The translations under genes were made by a program, and so were the position numbers. A DNA stretch of 64,000 nucleotides from Phymorhynchus buccinoides (taxonomy: Eukaryota; Mollusca; Gastropoda; Neogastropoda; Raphitomidae), in assembly GCA_017654935.2 (NCBI GenBank), contig CM065686.1:25378733-25442732 (forward strand), in the 5' to 3' direction. Below, in pieces: positions 1-10,734 of the stretch (position 1 is its first letter; each line of letters starts with the position of its first letter). Under the pieces are notes generated by a model. The model was given only the letters and a program-made list of their open reading frames with translations. It was not told the DNA's origin and did not search any database.

Positions 1-186
1 GACTTTACTGGTTTCGTACTGCCTCCAGTATTGTTCCCACCATATTTGTATTTACAAATGTCCCATATGTGTCTGATTCAGACCAAGAGGACGTAAAACA
101 CCATTTTCGCGCGAGACTCGAAGCCGAATACTCTCTTTGCAAGCACCATTGATCCTGTTGATGTTCTGAGAGTGTTGTCGTCTATA

Positions 187-399
187 GGGTAAGACGGGGT
201 AAAAAGCCCATGGGCGGGTAAGAAGCCCATGCCAATTATCTCATGAAATGAAGCAAATTTCAGTCAAATTTTGCCCATGAGACGAACGCTAAACATTAAC
301 ACTCGTCTCATGGGCAAAATTTGACTGAAATGTGCTTCATTTCATGATAATTGGCATGGGCTTCTTACCCGCCCATGGGCTTTTTACCCCGTCTTACCC
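187..399. repeat. near-perfect foldback palindrome (MITE-like)
   Basis: The left arm (187-285) and right arm (303-399) are reverse complements over about 97 bases, around a 17-base loop. The only differences are a 2-base insertion and one substitution. Each arm starts GGGTAAGACGGGG and contains the smaller palindrome GCCCATGGGC. No coding capacity is present and no clear target duplication is visible. The near identity of the arms implies a recent or homogenised foldback element. Confidence 0.85.
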
Positions 400-514
400 A
401 CTGCTGATTTTCCACAATTACTCTAAAACGATTTTTGTTCGTATCCAGCTTTGCATCCTTCTTTTATTCATTCCTTTCCCCACATAAACATTGCTCTTCC
501 CGTTTAGCCTACTT

Positions 515-517
515 AGC

Positions 518-577
<60 letters not shown>

Positions 578-641
578 AAATTTCTTCTTCTCACTCTCTC
601 TCAATAAAACCCCACACGCACGTGCGGCGCGGCTGCGAGAG

Positions 642-681
<40 letters not shown>

Positions 682-686
682 TGAGT

Positions 687-763
<77 letters not shown>

Positions 764-806
764 GAGGAGAGAGACGAGAGAGAGAGAGAGAGAGAGAAGA
801 AGAGAT

Positions 807-841
<35 letters not shown>

Positions 842-848
842 GAGAGAA

Positions 849-898
<50 letters not shown>

Positions 899-921
899 GA
901 GAGAGAGAGAGAGTGAGAGAT

Positions 922-958
<37 letters not shown>
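515..958. repeat. (CT)n tract followed by interrupted (GA)n tract
   Basis: A CT-dinucleotide tract (about 519-605) is followed, after roughly 30 bases of unique sequence, by a 320-base imperfect GA tract (636-958). The two halves are complementary and could fold together. Open frames here encode only Ser-Leu or Arg-Glu repeats and are not genes. Confidence 0.9.
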
Positions 959-1303
959 TTTCTCATTCAGGTCTAATCAAAACATTTCATAGAGATGAAT
1001 TAGTGCGTTTGTGTTTGTAAGAAGGAAAAAGTTAAGGAAACAATCAACCAGGACATGTATCGCTATTATGTGACACCGGCTGACCTGAAAGTAACCACGG
1101 TAATAATTATCACTTTTTGCCTGTAGTGTTGTATCCGGTTGTTAGATAATTTTAGAATGCAGCACAAAATACTTGACAATGACAAAGAATAAATATGATT
1201 AGCACATATTCAAGCTTTGATTGGGAAACTGAAAGCACCAAGTTATTGAAACAAACGACTGTTAGAAAGGAGGATGAATAGGGTTACAGAAGATGAGAAT
1301 GTT

Positions 1304-1309
<6 letters not shown>
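959..1309. other. unassigned sequence
   Basis: AT-rich sequence with no ORF, RNA gene or repeat that I can recognise. Confidence 0.5.
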
Positions 1310-1350
<41 letters not shown>

Positions 1351-1399
1351 CACACACACACACACCACACACACGCGCGCGCGCGCACACGCACACACA

Positions 1400-1430
<31 letters not shown>

Positions 1431-1543
1431 CACGACACACACGCACGCACACGCACACACACACACACACACACACAAACTCACACAAACTCACACATAC
1501 ACACATAACGCACACTCACACGCGTGCGCGCGCGCACACACTT
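1310..1543. repeat. (AC)n microsatellite with CG-alternating blocks
   Basis: About 230 bases of mainly AC dinucleotides, with GCGCGC blocks near 1375-1386 and 1525-1536. The run of alternating purine and pyrimidine could favour Z-DNA. His-Thr or Cys-Val frames across it are artefacts of the repeat. Confidence 0.9.
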
Positions 1544-3782
1544 TTGTCTGAATCACTTTTAGTGGAAGGACGTTAAACTGAAGAACAACAACACACATAC
1601 ACTTTTGCTCACTAGATCAGATATTTCCCATTTCCCCCTGCTTTTCATTTACACAAACAAAATATGACAGTACTGGCGGAGAACAAGAATGGCCTACACT
1701 GTTTCCAGCACCTCCCTGGCTTCAAACTGAGTAGTGAGGTATGACAAAGGTCTGGTATAATGACTAATCGCAAAGACAATGGAAGTAGAAGAAAGGGCCC
1801 GGTCGACGCTCGACAACACCTAACAAAGATAGCGTTGCACACATGCCAGGACCTAGCCCTGGCTAGCTTATTCGAGGTTTTTGTTGTTGGTTTAAACTTC
1901 TTTATTTCTTCCTTATAACGTAACAAAATAATAAATATGAGAATAAAGGGCAGCAACAAGCCTTCGGCTTATATCGTGCCCGTACACATTACACAATTTA
2001 AATTTTATGAGACGGAACATAAACAGGACATAAACATTTTCCAAACATTTCCAATCAGCATTTAGATACACCAATATATGATTTTTTGTTGTTCTTTGTA
2101 TGTTATTTCTTACATCACTCTTCGTTGTTGTAAGAATGTCTCTTTAATTGCTTTTGGAAATGAATTTCACCAGCGTCTGTCTCTTGTGATTGTTGTTTAT
2201 ATAAATATGTATTAGCTTCCACGCCCCCCACCACCCCAAGGCTTGAATAAAAACTGTTCCAAACTCGTATGAAATGGCTTTAGATATTTTTCAAAATGCA
2301 TCGTCAGTCCAACCCCCTAACATTATTTACTGGAAATGTCATAATCGTAACTGTTGTTTACAAGTACTCCACGAGCGGGGCACTTCACCCCCACCTCCCC
2401 TCACCTACCACCATAACTACACCCTTCCTTCTTATTTCCCAATGGAGGCACTCGGTGCTCTCTCTCTCACTCACTCGTGCGCCGCACAAACAGATACCTA
2501 GACAGACAGACAGTGAAATGTATTATATAGCACTATAATAGTCACTTATTATAGTGACTCCATTAATATGTATCAGAATTGTTGTAGCATTGTTGTACAT
2601 AAAAACAAAAAAACACGGTTCACAATCATGCAGTGTAAACGTTAGGCTATTGTGTATTCATACTAGGACTAGTTTTTGATGCCTTGTTCGTATTCTTCAA
2701 GGTTTTGCAGCGAACAAAATTTGGGTGATTCGGGTGACTGCCTGAAAAGTATAATCTGAAATCCATAAGTGTTCCATTTTGATGCGTTGATTTGTGATAA
2801 TGTCTCCTGCGCATAAAATTTGGTGGTGTATTAAATGAAGGGGAAATGCTCCTCGCAACATTCACTTCTATGCGATGCCGTTTATCGCCATTAATACGAT
2901 AGTTAACAAATGTATCGTCGTAAATCAGTTGAAGGCCTGCACGCGGCTTTGAAAAGCTCAGGAAAATATTTATGCCCTGGGGGAGGGACAGAGCAGCCCA
3001 GGGTGATACCTACATATGTATTTACGTTTATTTACCAGTGTATATTTTGGCTATATTCTCGGCAGGATACATATTCAAGCTGCTACACCGTGCTCAAGTA
3101 TTCAAGTATTGTGCACACCAAACCGGTCACATACCACGACCTGTGGGAGTAGGGAAGGTGGACAGACTGGGGATCAAAAAGAACTTCAACATCAGAGACA
3201 CCCTTTATTTATTTCCCGTGTGACCCACACACAACACACACACACTGTCAAAGACAACACACACACACACACTTCGTTTTGACAAATATGTTTTAAAAAA
3301 CCGTCCAGAGCGAATGTTAAAGAAGTTTACATAGTTTTCCCCTGTCCATCACAACTGCCAGCTCTCGCTTGTTAAAACGTGTTTTGTTCTGTGTTAGTTT
3401 TTTTTGTTATTAAACCTTGTCTTGGGGGTTTCAATTTTGACTCTGTTTTACGTGTTTGTTAAAATGTTTTAAATCTTATACCATTTCCAAACCTCGACAA
3501 TGATTGCCTCATAATGCAGGTTACGTTCTACGAACAACCTATAAATGTCCTGACATTTGGTGACCGATTCACTATAGGCCTAAATTCCGTATGTCGAAAC
3601 AAAGCGAAAAGGAAGCCATCTAACTATTGACCGGACTGACCAGTGGACTACAATGTAATGAAGTAGTAGGCCTACTTGAAGACTAAGAGTAAGACTAAGG
3701 GGTCATGGGGTGGTCACTGGCTTGTGTCCTATTTGTCTTGTGGTCTTCAAGTTTCGTATCCTAACTGGTTTGCTCATGATAC
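1544..3782. other. intergenic sequence, no gene seen
   Basis: Mostly AT-rich unique-looking DNA. The only clear feature is a short AC-rich patch at 3228-3272. ORFs of 70-105 codons occur but show no family signature, no splice context and no codon bias, so I do not call any. Confidence 0.5.
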
Positions 3783-3834
3783 TCTCACTATCACTCTTTC
3801 TTTCTCTCACTCTCTCTTTCTGTTCCCCCCCCCC

Positions 3835-3871
<37 letters not shown>
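3783..3871. repeat. CT-rich microsatellite
   Basis: Imperfect CT sequence interrupted by a C run (3824-3833) and ending in a pure (CT)n block at about 3838-3871. Confidence 0.85.
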
Positions 3872-3875
<4 letters not shown>

Positions 3876-3941
3876 GATGTAAAACCCATCATAAAAAATA
3901 TGTTTAGTCTAAAGATGTATAAATGTTATTGTTATTATTAT

Positions 3942-3985
3942 TAGGTACTTTATAGTCACAGAGGCGTCTCTGTGGAAAAAAACCT
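3942..3985 (-). mobile_element. SINE 3'-tail fragment
   Basis: TTAGGTACTTTATAGTCACA followed by GAGGCGTCTCTGTG matches the tail end of the longer SINE at 36803-37190, in the same orientation. Only the tail is preserved. Confidence 0.5.
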
Positions 3986-4017
3986 GCATTAAAATACATG
4001 CAAAACTTCGCGAGATA

Positions 4018-4254
4018 TTAGCGATTATGTGTTTCTGGGTTTGAACCCCGTAACTGGCGCGACCTTGACCTTAATGTAAAACTAAATACATCAGTGGATA
4101 GCTTGCATCTTGGCAAACTAGTATACCAAATTTGATGATGATAGACTGAATAGTTTTTTAGAAAAACGGACGAATAGCCGGACGGACGGAGGCACGCCGG
4201 ACGGACACCGGGACAAAAACAATAGCTCCCCGAACCTTCGGCTCGGGGACTAAT
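4018..4254 (+). mobile_element. dispersed repeat ending in a GC hairpin
   Basis: A recognisable repeat body leads into a GGACGGACGG-rich stretch and ends in the hairpin CCCCGAACCTTCGGCTCGGGG followed by ACTAAT. A hairpin just before CTAA-T resembles a Helitron 3' end, but the spacing (1 base) is shorter than usual. I recall similar sequence as common in mollusc genomes; that is memory, not a search. Confidence 0.4.
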
Positions 4255-4387
4255 AAGTTGAAGTGCACTGGATTCACTTACATAATCTTTCAATTCTTAT
4301 AGGCCTATTTACATTTGAATACCAAAATTCAAACGTGATAGGCACGGTGGTAGAGCTTTCACATCATCAGCAGTCAAACTCTGACAT

Positions 4388-4474
4388 TCATTGCCTTCTG
4401 CTGTCAAACATAGTCAATCTTTAGCATCGTTCAAAACAAACCTGAAAATCCATCTGTTCCGGCAGTCTTTCCAA
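4388..4474 (+). pseudogene. LINE ORF2 C-terminal fragment (CR1/Jockey-like)
   Basis: The reading frame from 4391 gives [20 protein letters not shown] followed by HLFRQSF. This is the tail motif (sLPsxxrxxxSlxsFKxxLKthLF) found at the end of many CR1/L2/Jockey-type reverse-transcriptase ORFs. A stop lies three codons upstream, and a C run and a (GT)n array follow, so only a short broken remnant remains. The identity rests on motif recognition alone. Confidence 0.55.
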
Positions 4475-4492
4475 TCCCCCCCCCCCCCCATC

Positions 4493-4495
<3 letters not shown>

Positions 4496-4539
<44 letters not shown>

Positions 4540-4567
4540 TGTGCGTGTGCGTGTGCGTGCGTGTGCA

Positions 4568-4601
<34 letters not shown>

Positions 4602-4690
4602 TGCGTGCACGAGTGTGTGAATGTGCGATGTATGTATGTCATTTGTGTGTGTGTGTGTGTGTGTTTTGTGTGTGTGCTGTGTGGGTATGT
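4496..4690. repeat. (GT)n microsatellite
   Basis: GT dinucleotides with GC interruptions, dense to about 4600 and looser to 4690. It directly follows a C run at 4478-4490. Confidence 0.9.
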
Positions 4691-4969
4691 GTGCTTGCAT
4701 GTGTATGAGTATATCGATGTGTGTGCGGCGCAGGAGAGATTGTCACGGTGTTCGGCTAGAGAGAGAGGGGGCGTGTGTTCATGCGCGACGACAAAAAGCT
4801 GCTCCTGTAAACTGAATAATAATATCCCATACGGCATACCACAAAAATATAAACAAAACTTGCTTACAAACGAATATAATTTTTCACGGGGAAAGAAGAC
4901 TGACTGTAGGGGCCCATCATCCCATGGATTTGCATAGTAAATGTTCCGTGTTGTCTCGGCAAAAACTAA

Positions 4970-5333
4970 CTATAACTAATGTTGACGTCGACCCGAAACA
5001 CGGCAGACACGACAAAAATGCGCGTCGCAGTCCACTCACGACATGGGTCAAAAGAGTTAGTAGCTGTGACAGTAAGTGTAAGACACTGGTCCTGTCATAG
5101 TGTATCGCTGCGTTCCGCTCGCTTTGCTCGAGTGTTTCTACAACACCATGGCACATTTGCACCTGACCTAGCACTACTGTACTACCGTGCCAGTTCTCTA
5201 ACGTCACGCCTCGAGTCTACACGAAGGGGCGCTAACTTGCTGTACCGTTAAAGGTGTGTGTTGGAAACGTGTCACACACTCCGTATTGGTGTGTTCATTA
5301 GGCGCACGTACACAACTGTGCGTTTACAATGCC

Positions 5334-5391
<58 letters not shown>

Positions 5392-5890
5392 AGCACTGAT
5401 TTTACTGTTCATGCATAATTTTGTAATCAATCTGGTTTCAACAAAGCATGAGCAAAACGAATATTGACACAAGTTCGGATCTTTGCAACAACCGGACAAG
5501 ATTTGGGACACGCCGTAATACTAAAATCAGCATGTCGCGCACTCGACACTCAAAACACACGGCACACCTGTTCACAGTTACACGGTTGCGGATGGTAATC
5601 AATGATCCCAACCTCTCACAAACTTCCACAACTTACCTTCTCCAAGAAGGAACTTCGTTTCACGCCGATTACTGTACGACGAGCCCACTAAATTCACTGA
5701 TCGTGTGTTAATCGGGTAGACGGATTCTATCCACTCACTTCCGTCACTGAATAAAACCTGCTCCCGCAAGACGGCGACGCAGACGACAGGTCGAGCAGAG
5801 CAGACGACCTCCGCGCTCCAGTTTTTTTCAGCGCGCGCTCTCGATGCAGACGCCCTCGGCTACCGCGCTTGTCGAGTTGTTCATTTGCCT
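4970..5890. promoter_or_regulatory. CpG-rich segment, possible promoter or CpG island
   Basis: CpG dinucleotides are visibly more frequent here than in the flanks, with clusters at 4985-5050, 5110-5230 and especially 5760-5880 (for example GCGCGCGCTC near 5830). A pure (AC)n tract interrupts it at about 5333-5385. No exon or core promoter motif was recognised, so the regulatory reading is inference. Confidence 0.3.
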
Positions 5891-6066
5891 GGGACCAGTA
5901 ATAATGTTATGTGTTCGTGTGCAGCCCAAAAACAACAAACAGCCTCTGTTGGGGAAGAAAAACAAACCAAGAACAAACAAAATTGCGAGCTTGTTTATTT
6001 TAGGCGTGTGTATGTTTGCGCGTTGGTGTGTGTGTGTCGTGTGTGTGTGTGTGTGTATGTAGTATG

Positions 6067-6323
6067 CAGGGCCGGACCAAGTGATTCGTAAAGGGGGGGT
6101 TCCAATCAGTGGGGTCCAGGGAGCTGCATGGGTTCCCCGGTTAAGGGGCAGTGCTCTTTTGAGTTTGGGGGGCCCATGCCTGGAGCTTTCGCCCCAGACA
6201 TTTGTTTAATTTAGTGATTGTTAAGGCAAAAATCGAGTCATTTTCTTACTTTTCACCCTAAGGTACATGCTTGGGGCAGAGGGGGTTTCAGGACCCCCCC
6301 CCCCCCCCCCTAATCCGACCCTG
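6067..6323. mobile_element. hAT-like MITE with CAGGG termini
   Basis: The left end CAGGGCCGGACC and the right end (reverse complement CAGGGTCGGATT) form short terminal inverted repeats, each next to a G or C homopolymer. CAGGG-type ends are typical of hAT elements. The flanking 8-mers (GTAGTATG and GTCGTGTT) match at only 5 of 8 bases, so the target duplication is weak. There is no ORF. Confidence 0.45.
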
Positions 6324-6330
6324 GTCGTGT

Positions 6331-6332
<2 letters not shown>

Positions 6333-6361
<29 letters not shown>

Positions 6362-6452
6362 TACAACAGTGTGTGTGTGTGTGTCAGTGTGTGTGTGTAG
6401 TACAACAGTGTGTGTCTGTGTGCGCGCGCGTCTGTATGTCAGTGTGTGCACG
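6333..6452. repeat. (GT)n microsatellite
   Basis: GT array with two interspersed AGTACAACAG interruptions, which suggests a small internal duplication. Confidence 0.85.
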
Positions 6453-6539
6453 CACATGCGTTCCAATCGGATTACCGCAGCCTGTGTTTTTTTCTTTCTT
6501 ATGTGTATGGGTGAGACCTTGTTTAAGCATTTTTTTGTT

Positions 6540-7308
6540 TTGAAATAGAGATACTGTACTATATAAACAGCAGGGAACAAGAGGGAAAATCAGATCAGAA
6601 AAAAATCACAAACAATTTCAAAGACAAATTCCACTGTGCTATGATTATTAGGATACTCATCGTGAAGCAATAATACAGCAAAACTCGGTTATAAGAAAAT
6701 GGAAGGGAGATGATTTTTTGTTTTCTTATATCCAAAACTCGGATATAAGAAAACATTTTGAAACATTTTTTTCTTATAATCCAGTTGAATGGGGAAAAGA
6801 GGAAAAAAATAAAAATAAAGACAGACAAAAAACAAAACGAAGAAAAAATATTTTTTCCTAATTTGGTGCACGTTTTACATAATAAAATCATAATACTAAG
6901 AAGATTTAAAGGTGCCTACCACTCAACTAACCATTTATTTTTTATTTTTGCTGTTATTAAATGCGTACCTCTTCACCTTTCTTGTACTGAAATATTGCCA
7001 TTTATTGTCCACCCATGGAGAGGGGGTCCTGCAGCTCTTCATCAACCGTTTGCTTTTGTTTATGTGGATTTTTGTCCACATATTCAATTATTTGTGTTTT
7101 TCTTCTTAAAAAAATTGATTACCTTTTCCTCTCTAAATTAAAACAAAGTCGAAATTGAAACCGCAAACAAAAGATTTAATCCATATAGAGAAAGAGATGT
7201 AAGCAGAGATAGTCAAAGAGAGAGACAGAAAGAGAGACAAGGGCACATAAAGAAAGAGATGCAGAGACAGACAGACAGAAACAAACAGAAAAAAAGACAA
7301 AGAGAGAC
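6540..7308. other. AT-rich spacer with a pogo-like relic and purine-rich leader
   Basis: At 6676-6790 the phrases AAAACTCGGTTATAAGAAAA and AAAACTCGGATATAAGAAAA recur, resembling remnants of Tigger/pogo-type repeats. From 7170 the strand is purine-rich (AGAGACAGAAAGAGA), leading into the LINE reverse-transcriptase fragment. No host exon was recognised. Confidence 0.35.
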
Positions 7309-8148
7309 ATGAGGCAAAATAGCAGGTGCAGTTCTCAGGATAATTGTAGATGGGATGAACATATACAGTTCATAGCCAATAAAGTGAATATGTTAATAGC
7401 ATGCCTCATACATTACAAATACAGATTATCCCGCAAGTCCCTAGAAACAATGTACAAATCCTTCATTCTGCCTCATTTTGACTATGTAGATATCGTTTGG
7501 GACAATTGTACAGACAAGCAATCAAACATTCTTGAAACACTGCATTTAGAAGCCATTCGTATTATTATTGGAGGTGTGAAGGGAACCAGTCACCAGAAAT
7601 TATATGAAGAATCAGGCCTTTGTCCATTAAAGGAAAGACGTAAAAGACACAAATTAATCCAGTTTCACAAAATGGTAAATAATGCATGTCCTAATTATTT
7701 ATCCGATCTCCTTCCACCACTAATGTCTGATCAAAATCCGTACCATAGACGCCAGCCTCTAGACAGAGTAGTTCCACGATCAAGAACTGAACTACATAAA
7801 CACTCATTCCTTCCAAGCACAACCCATTTGTGGAATGACCTCCCAGATGACATTAAAGTAACTGACTCAATCAGCCAATTTAAACGATTTCTTTCTCTGT
7901 CTGATGTTAGTGTGCCTTCTTACTACTACACTGGTTCCAGACAAGACCAAGTTAACCACTGCAGATTACGTCTAGGAATAAGCAATATTAACAACGATCT
8001 GTACACAAGACATCTACTAGCTGACCCCAAATGCGCGTGCGGTTACTCCACAGAAAATGCAGAACACTATTTGTTACACTGTAAAAACTTTCATCATGTG
8101 AGAATAAACACAATTCTAACTCTAAATGTTAACAACATTAATACCTGA
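7309..8148 (+). CDS. non-LTR retrotransposon reverse transcriptase, C-terminal part
   Basis: An uninterrupted frame of 279 residues ends in TGA at 8146. It resembles the C-terminal third of CR1/Jockey-type ORF2. Near residue 55 is SFILPHFDYVDIVWDN, the post-catalytic region (Y-x-x-x-V-W). Later come FLPSTTHLWNDLPDDI and ISQFKRFL, then the terminal zinc-knuckle-like segment CRLRLGISNIN and CACGYSTENAEHYLLHC (C-x-C...E..H..L..C). The endonuclease and the catalytic FADD-type core are absent, so this is a 5'-truncated copy, as expected from incomplete reverse transcription. The ATG is simply the first in the frame and has no significance as a start. The open frame suggests a young insertion. It could not act alone. 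Confidence 0.85.
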   Translation: MRQNSRCSSQDNCRWDEHIQFIANKVNMLIACLIHYKYRLSRKSLETMYKSFILPHFDYVDIVWDNCTDKQSNILETLHLEAIRIIIGGVKGTSHQKLYEESGLCPLKERRKRHKLIQFHKMVNNACPNYLSDLLPPLMSDQNPYHRRQPLDRVVPRSRTELHKHSFLPSTTHLWNDLPDDIKVTDSISQFKRFLSLSDVSVPSYYYTGSRQDQVNHCRLRLGISNINNDLYTRHLLADPKCACGYSTENAEHYLLHCKNFHHVRINTILTLNVNNINT

Positions 8149-8221
8149 AAATAAAGAAAAAATAACCACAAGGACTCTTCTGTGGGTGTTGTTATTTGGT
8201 GTGCGTGCTTGGTGTAATTGC

Positions 8222-8243
8222 ATGTGTGTGTGTGTGTGTGTGC

Positions 8244-8288
<45 letters not shown>

Positions 8289-8310
8289 ATTATACGCGTG
8301 TGTGTGCGTA
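8222..8310. repeat. (GT)n microsatellite
   Basis: A nearly pure GT array, 70 bases downstream of the LINE stop codon, so it may have arisen from the 3' tail of the insertion. Confidence 0.85.
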
Positions 8311-8545
8311 TGTGTGTGCATGCATATAAGACTGTGCAGTTATTATTATTGTCATTTTTTATGATTTTCACTGTTTTAATTGTAGCATTTAATTGTAACA
8401 TTGAATTTCAAACGTTGATGCAATGTTAATATGTACTCAGGTTCTTTTTCGCGTCCTCGTTTTTTCTCATATTTTATTATTCCTACTCACTCTTCATTTT
8501 GTATTTAAATCTCTCGCCAACACTTAGGCTCTCATTATTTTCACA

Positions 8546-8620
8546 CTGAAAACGGAGTTAGTCTCCGAAACGTCTGTGATTTTTTCAAATAAAAGGGACA
8601 GAAACCTACCGTTTTGAACT
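8546..8620 (+). other. hairpin and GAAACGTC motif, Penelope-like 3' region
   Basis: CTGAAAA, then a hairpin with stem CGGAG/CTCCG and loop TTAGT, then GAAACGTC and a TTTTTTCAAATAAAA tail. From memory, this arrangement recurs at the ends of Penelope-like elements. It resembles the hammerhead ribozyme core CUGANGA-stem II-GAAA, but the essential G8 is an A here, so an active ribozyme is unlikely. No GIY-YIG or reverse-transcriptase frame was found beside it. Confidence 0.3.
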
Positions 8621-8874
8621 TTGTGTTTTTTTAACATTAATACCCATACGCTTCTATCTGGAGACCAGAGTTTAACAAATGCAGAAAATGTAGATATTTT
8701 TAAAACTGTTCAGCAATTTATTGCTACCAGCAACAGATTATAAGCTAATAAGATAATTTAGACTGTAATATAATAAATAAAAAAACATGTGCAATATATA
8801 AGCTTGTGCGAAGTGTATACTTATACATGTGTATCAACGGCACAGGGCTGGGCCTTGTGAATGGCAAAATTTGG

Positions 8875-8880
<6 letters not shown>

Positions 8881-8919
<39 letters not shown>
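8881..8919. repeat. (CT)n tract split by an LTR insertion, left part
   Basis: Pure CT ending exactly at the LTR that starts at 8920. The tract resumes at 10654 on the far side. Confidence 0.85.
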
Positions 8920-8923
<4 letters not shown>

Positions 8924-10653
8924 ACGAGGTAATGGGTTAAAAAGGCTAAGTCCCTAGGGAAGACTTTAGAAAATTTGCCTTTAGCCCACTTCTCTAGGGT
9001 ATGGGAGATGAGCAACTTTCCCGGCCCCTTTTCATCTAATAAATTTATATTTTTGCCCGGGTTCTGGCTCGTATGATTGAAAGAAATACAAGTGGTTATA
9101 ATTGCTCTAAATGGCAGACAGAGAGAAGTAGGGTTTTACATGAAATTACAAGACTCCCACTCTCATCAGTCTGACCAAAGGGTTCAGGATTATTTGACAC
9201 TTGTATTTTATTTACTCCCAAAATCTGCATAAGATTATGCAACAATAATAATAAAGCAGCTCAATGGCGCCAAAACAAAATATGGATAAAAAAAAAACAA
9301 TGGAAATCCGAAAGGATTTATAAGACTTTTGTCTTTCTAGAAGGTTAGCCCCAAGCAGGAAGGGTTACTAATTCTCTTCATTGTCCGGTAGGAAAGTTCA
9401 AATGATTGGCGCAGTCCGGGGGACTTAGCTGTTGTCAGGTTCCTCCGTGGTGATCGGCGAGTGCTGGGTTGGCTGGGCTTGCTCATCAGGTGAGAGTAGC
9501 TCCCAGTCGTTCCGGTTACGGCTGCCCAGATAAGCGAGGCTTGCGGGATGGCACGGTTCAGGCGTGGTCTCGCTCGCGGATTCTGGGTGCGGGTCGTCTT
9601 GGCGGCGGTCCCGTCTTGGTGCTTGGTGGAGTCAGGGATAATCTTCCGGCCCACGATGCCCTGCTGATAATCACAGGAGAAGGTGGATGTAGATCTCTAT
9701 GGCTTAGAGACAAGGGGCTTCAGTCGGCAGGGAATTAGTGAATCCCAACCGGCTAGAAGGCTTCCCTTGTACAATAGCACTAGTTAATAAATAAACTGAA
9801 TTTCAGTTAACAAACTGAGATCAGTAAAACATAAAAGGTGATCAATCCAACATCACTCTCCATCCAACACCTGGAAAGGAATGGTATCATAAAGTGCAAG
9901 ATTGCGGCCCATAGGTTTCCTACTAAAAATAGACAAAAGGGTTAGTAGGCATAAAACTCCGGTTCTGGTACCAAAAGTGTTCAAGTCAAAAACACACACA
10001 CACACAAATAATCAGTGCACATAAATAGAATAGAATGTTTACACACTTCTTTTCTATAACATATCTATCTACTCCTTATTCATCATTGAACATAGGATCT
10101 AGATCAAAACCTGCCATCAATAATACTTACTAGTGGGCTTAATATGACTGGCTGGGAGTGTTGCTCTAGCTACGTTTCAGCGTCTTGTGTGACAACTTTT
10201 TCTCACCACTCCAATTATAGCCTTCACTTTCAAACAATGAAAGCCTGTCATTGGTTTACAGCAGTCGACACATCACAAGATGATGTTCAAAATGTACAGA
10301 ACAATCACGCGCCGATTACAGCATTATCACATGCCGGACATTCCTAACCTTGCTCATGATAGGAAAGGCAAAACCGTCTTCAAAAGGGAATTGACCGTGG
10401 TTGTCACTTTCTCATGGTGAGGAGGGTAGATAAGAGAGGGGGGGGGGGTTGAAGGGAGATAACCTCTGTAGGGGTTACATGCCGACCGGGGAGACAAATC
10501 GCGCTTCAAAGGGACCAATCCCTTAATCGGCGTTCTGTTTGATGGTGGATGGCAATTAAAGTGGCGGCCCGAGCAAAGGAGGGGGGGGGGGGGGGGGGGT
10601 GAGTAGATAAAGAAACGGAGAAAGTGGGTCTCGCGTGGGACACTTACGTCACT
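8920..10653 (+). mobile_element. solo LTR, copy 1 (Ty3/Gypsy- or BEL-like)
   Basis: It begins TGTGACGAGG and ends ACGTCACT, against ACGTCACA in copy 2 (22408-24190), with which it aligns along its length apart from small indels. TGTGACG...CGTCACA are typical LTR ends. The 5-base flanks are CTCTC at 8915-8919 and 10654-10658, consistent with a target duplication, though they lie inside a (CT)n tract. There is no internal gag-pol, primer-binding site or second LTR, so this is a solo LTR left by recombination. Short ORFs in it (for example on the - strand at 9337-9654) have counterparts in copy 2 that are broken by indels, so they are not conserved coding sequence. Confidence 0.75.
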
Positions 10654-10656
10654 CTC

Positions 10657-10732
<76 letters not shown>
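10654..10732. repeat. (CT)n tract split by an LTR insertion, right part
   Basis: CT array continuing immediately after the LTR end, with an AT interruption at 10659-10660. Confidence 0.9.

Positions 10733-10734
<2 letters not shown>

Noticed and set aside
435..1020. Open frames of Ser-Leu and Arg-Glu repeats on both strands
   Set aside because: They are translations of (CT)n/(GA)n microsatellite DNA, which has no stop codons in those frames.
9337..9738. ORFs on both strands (105 and 89 codons)
   Set aside because: They lie in the solo LTR, and the second LTR copy breaks the frames with indels, so they are not conserved coding sequence.
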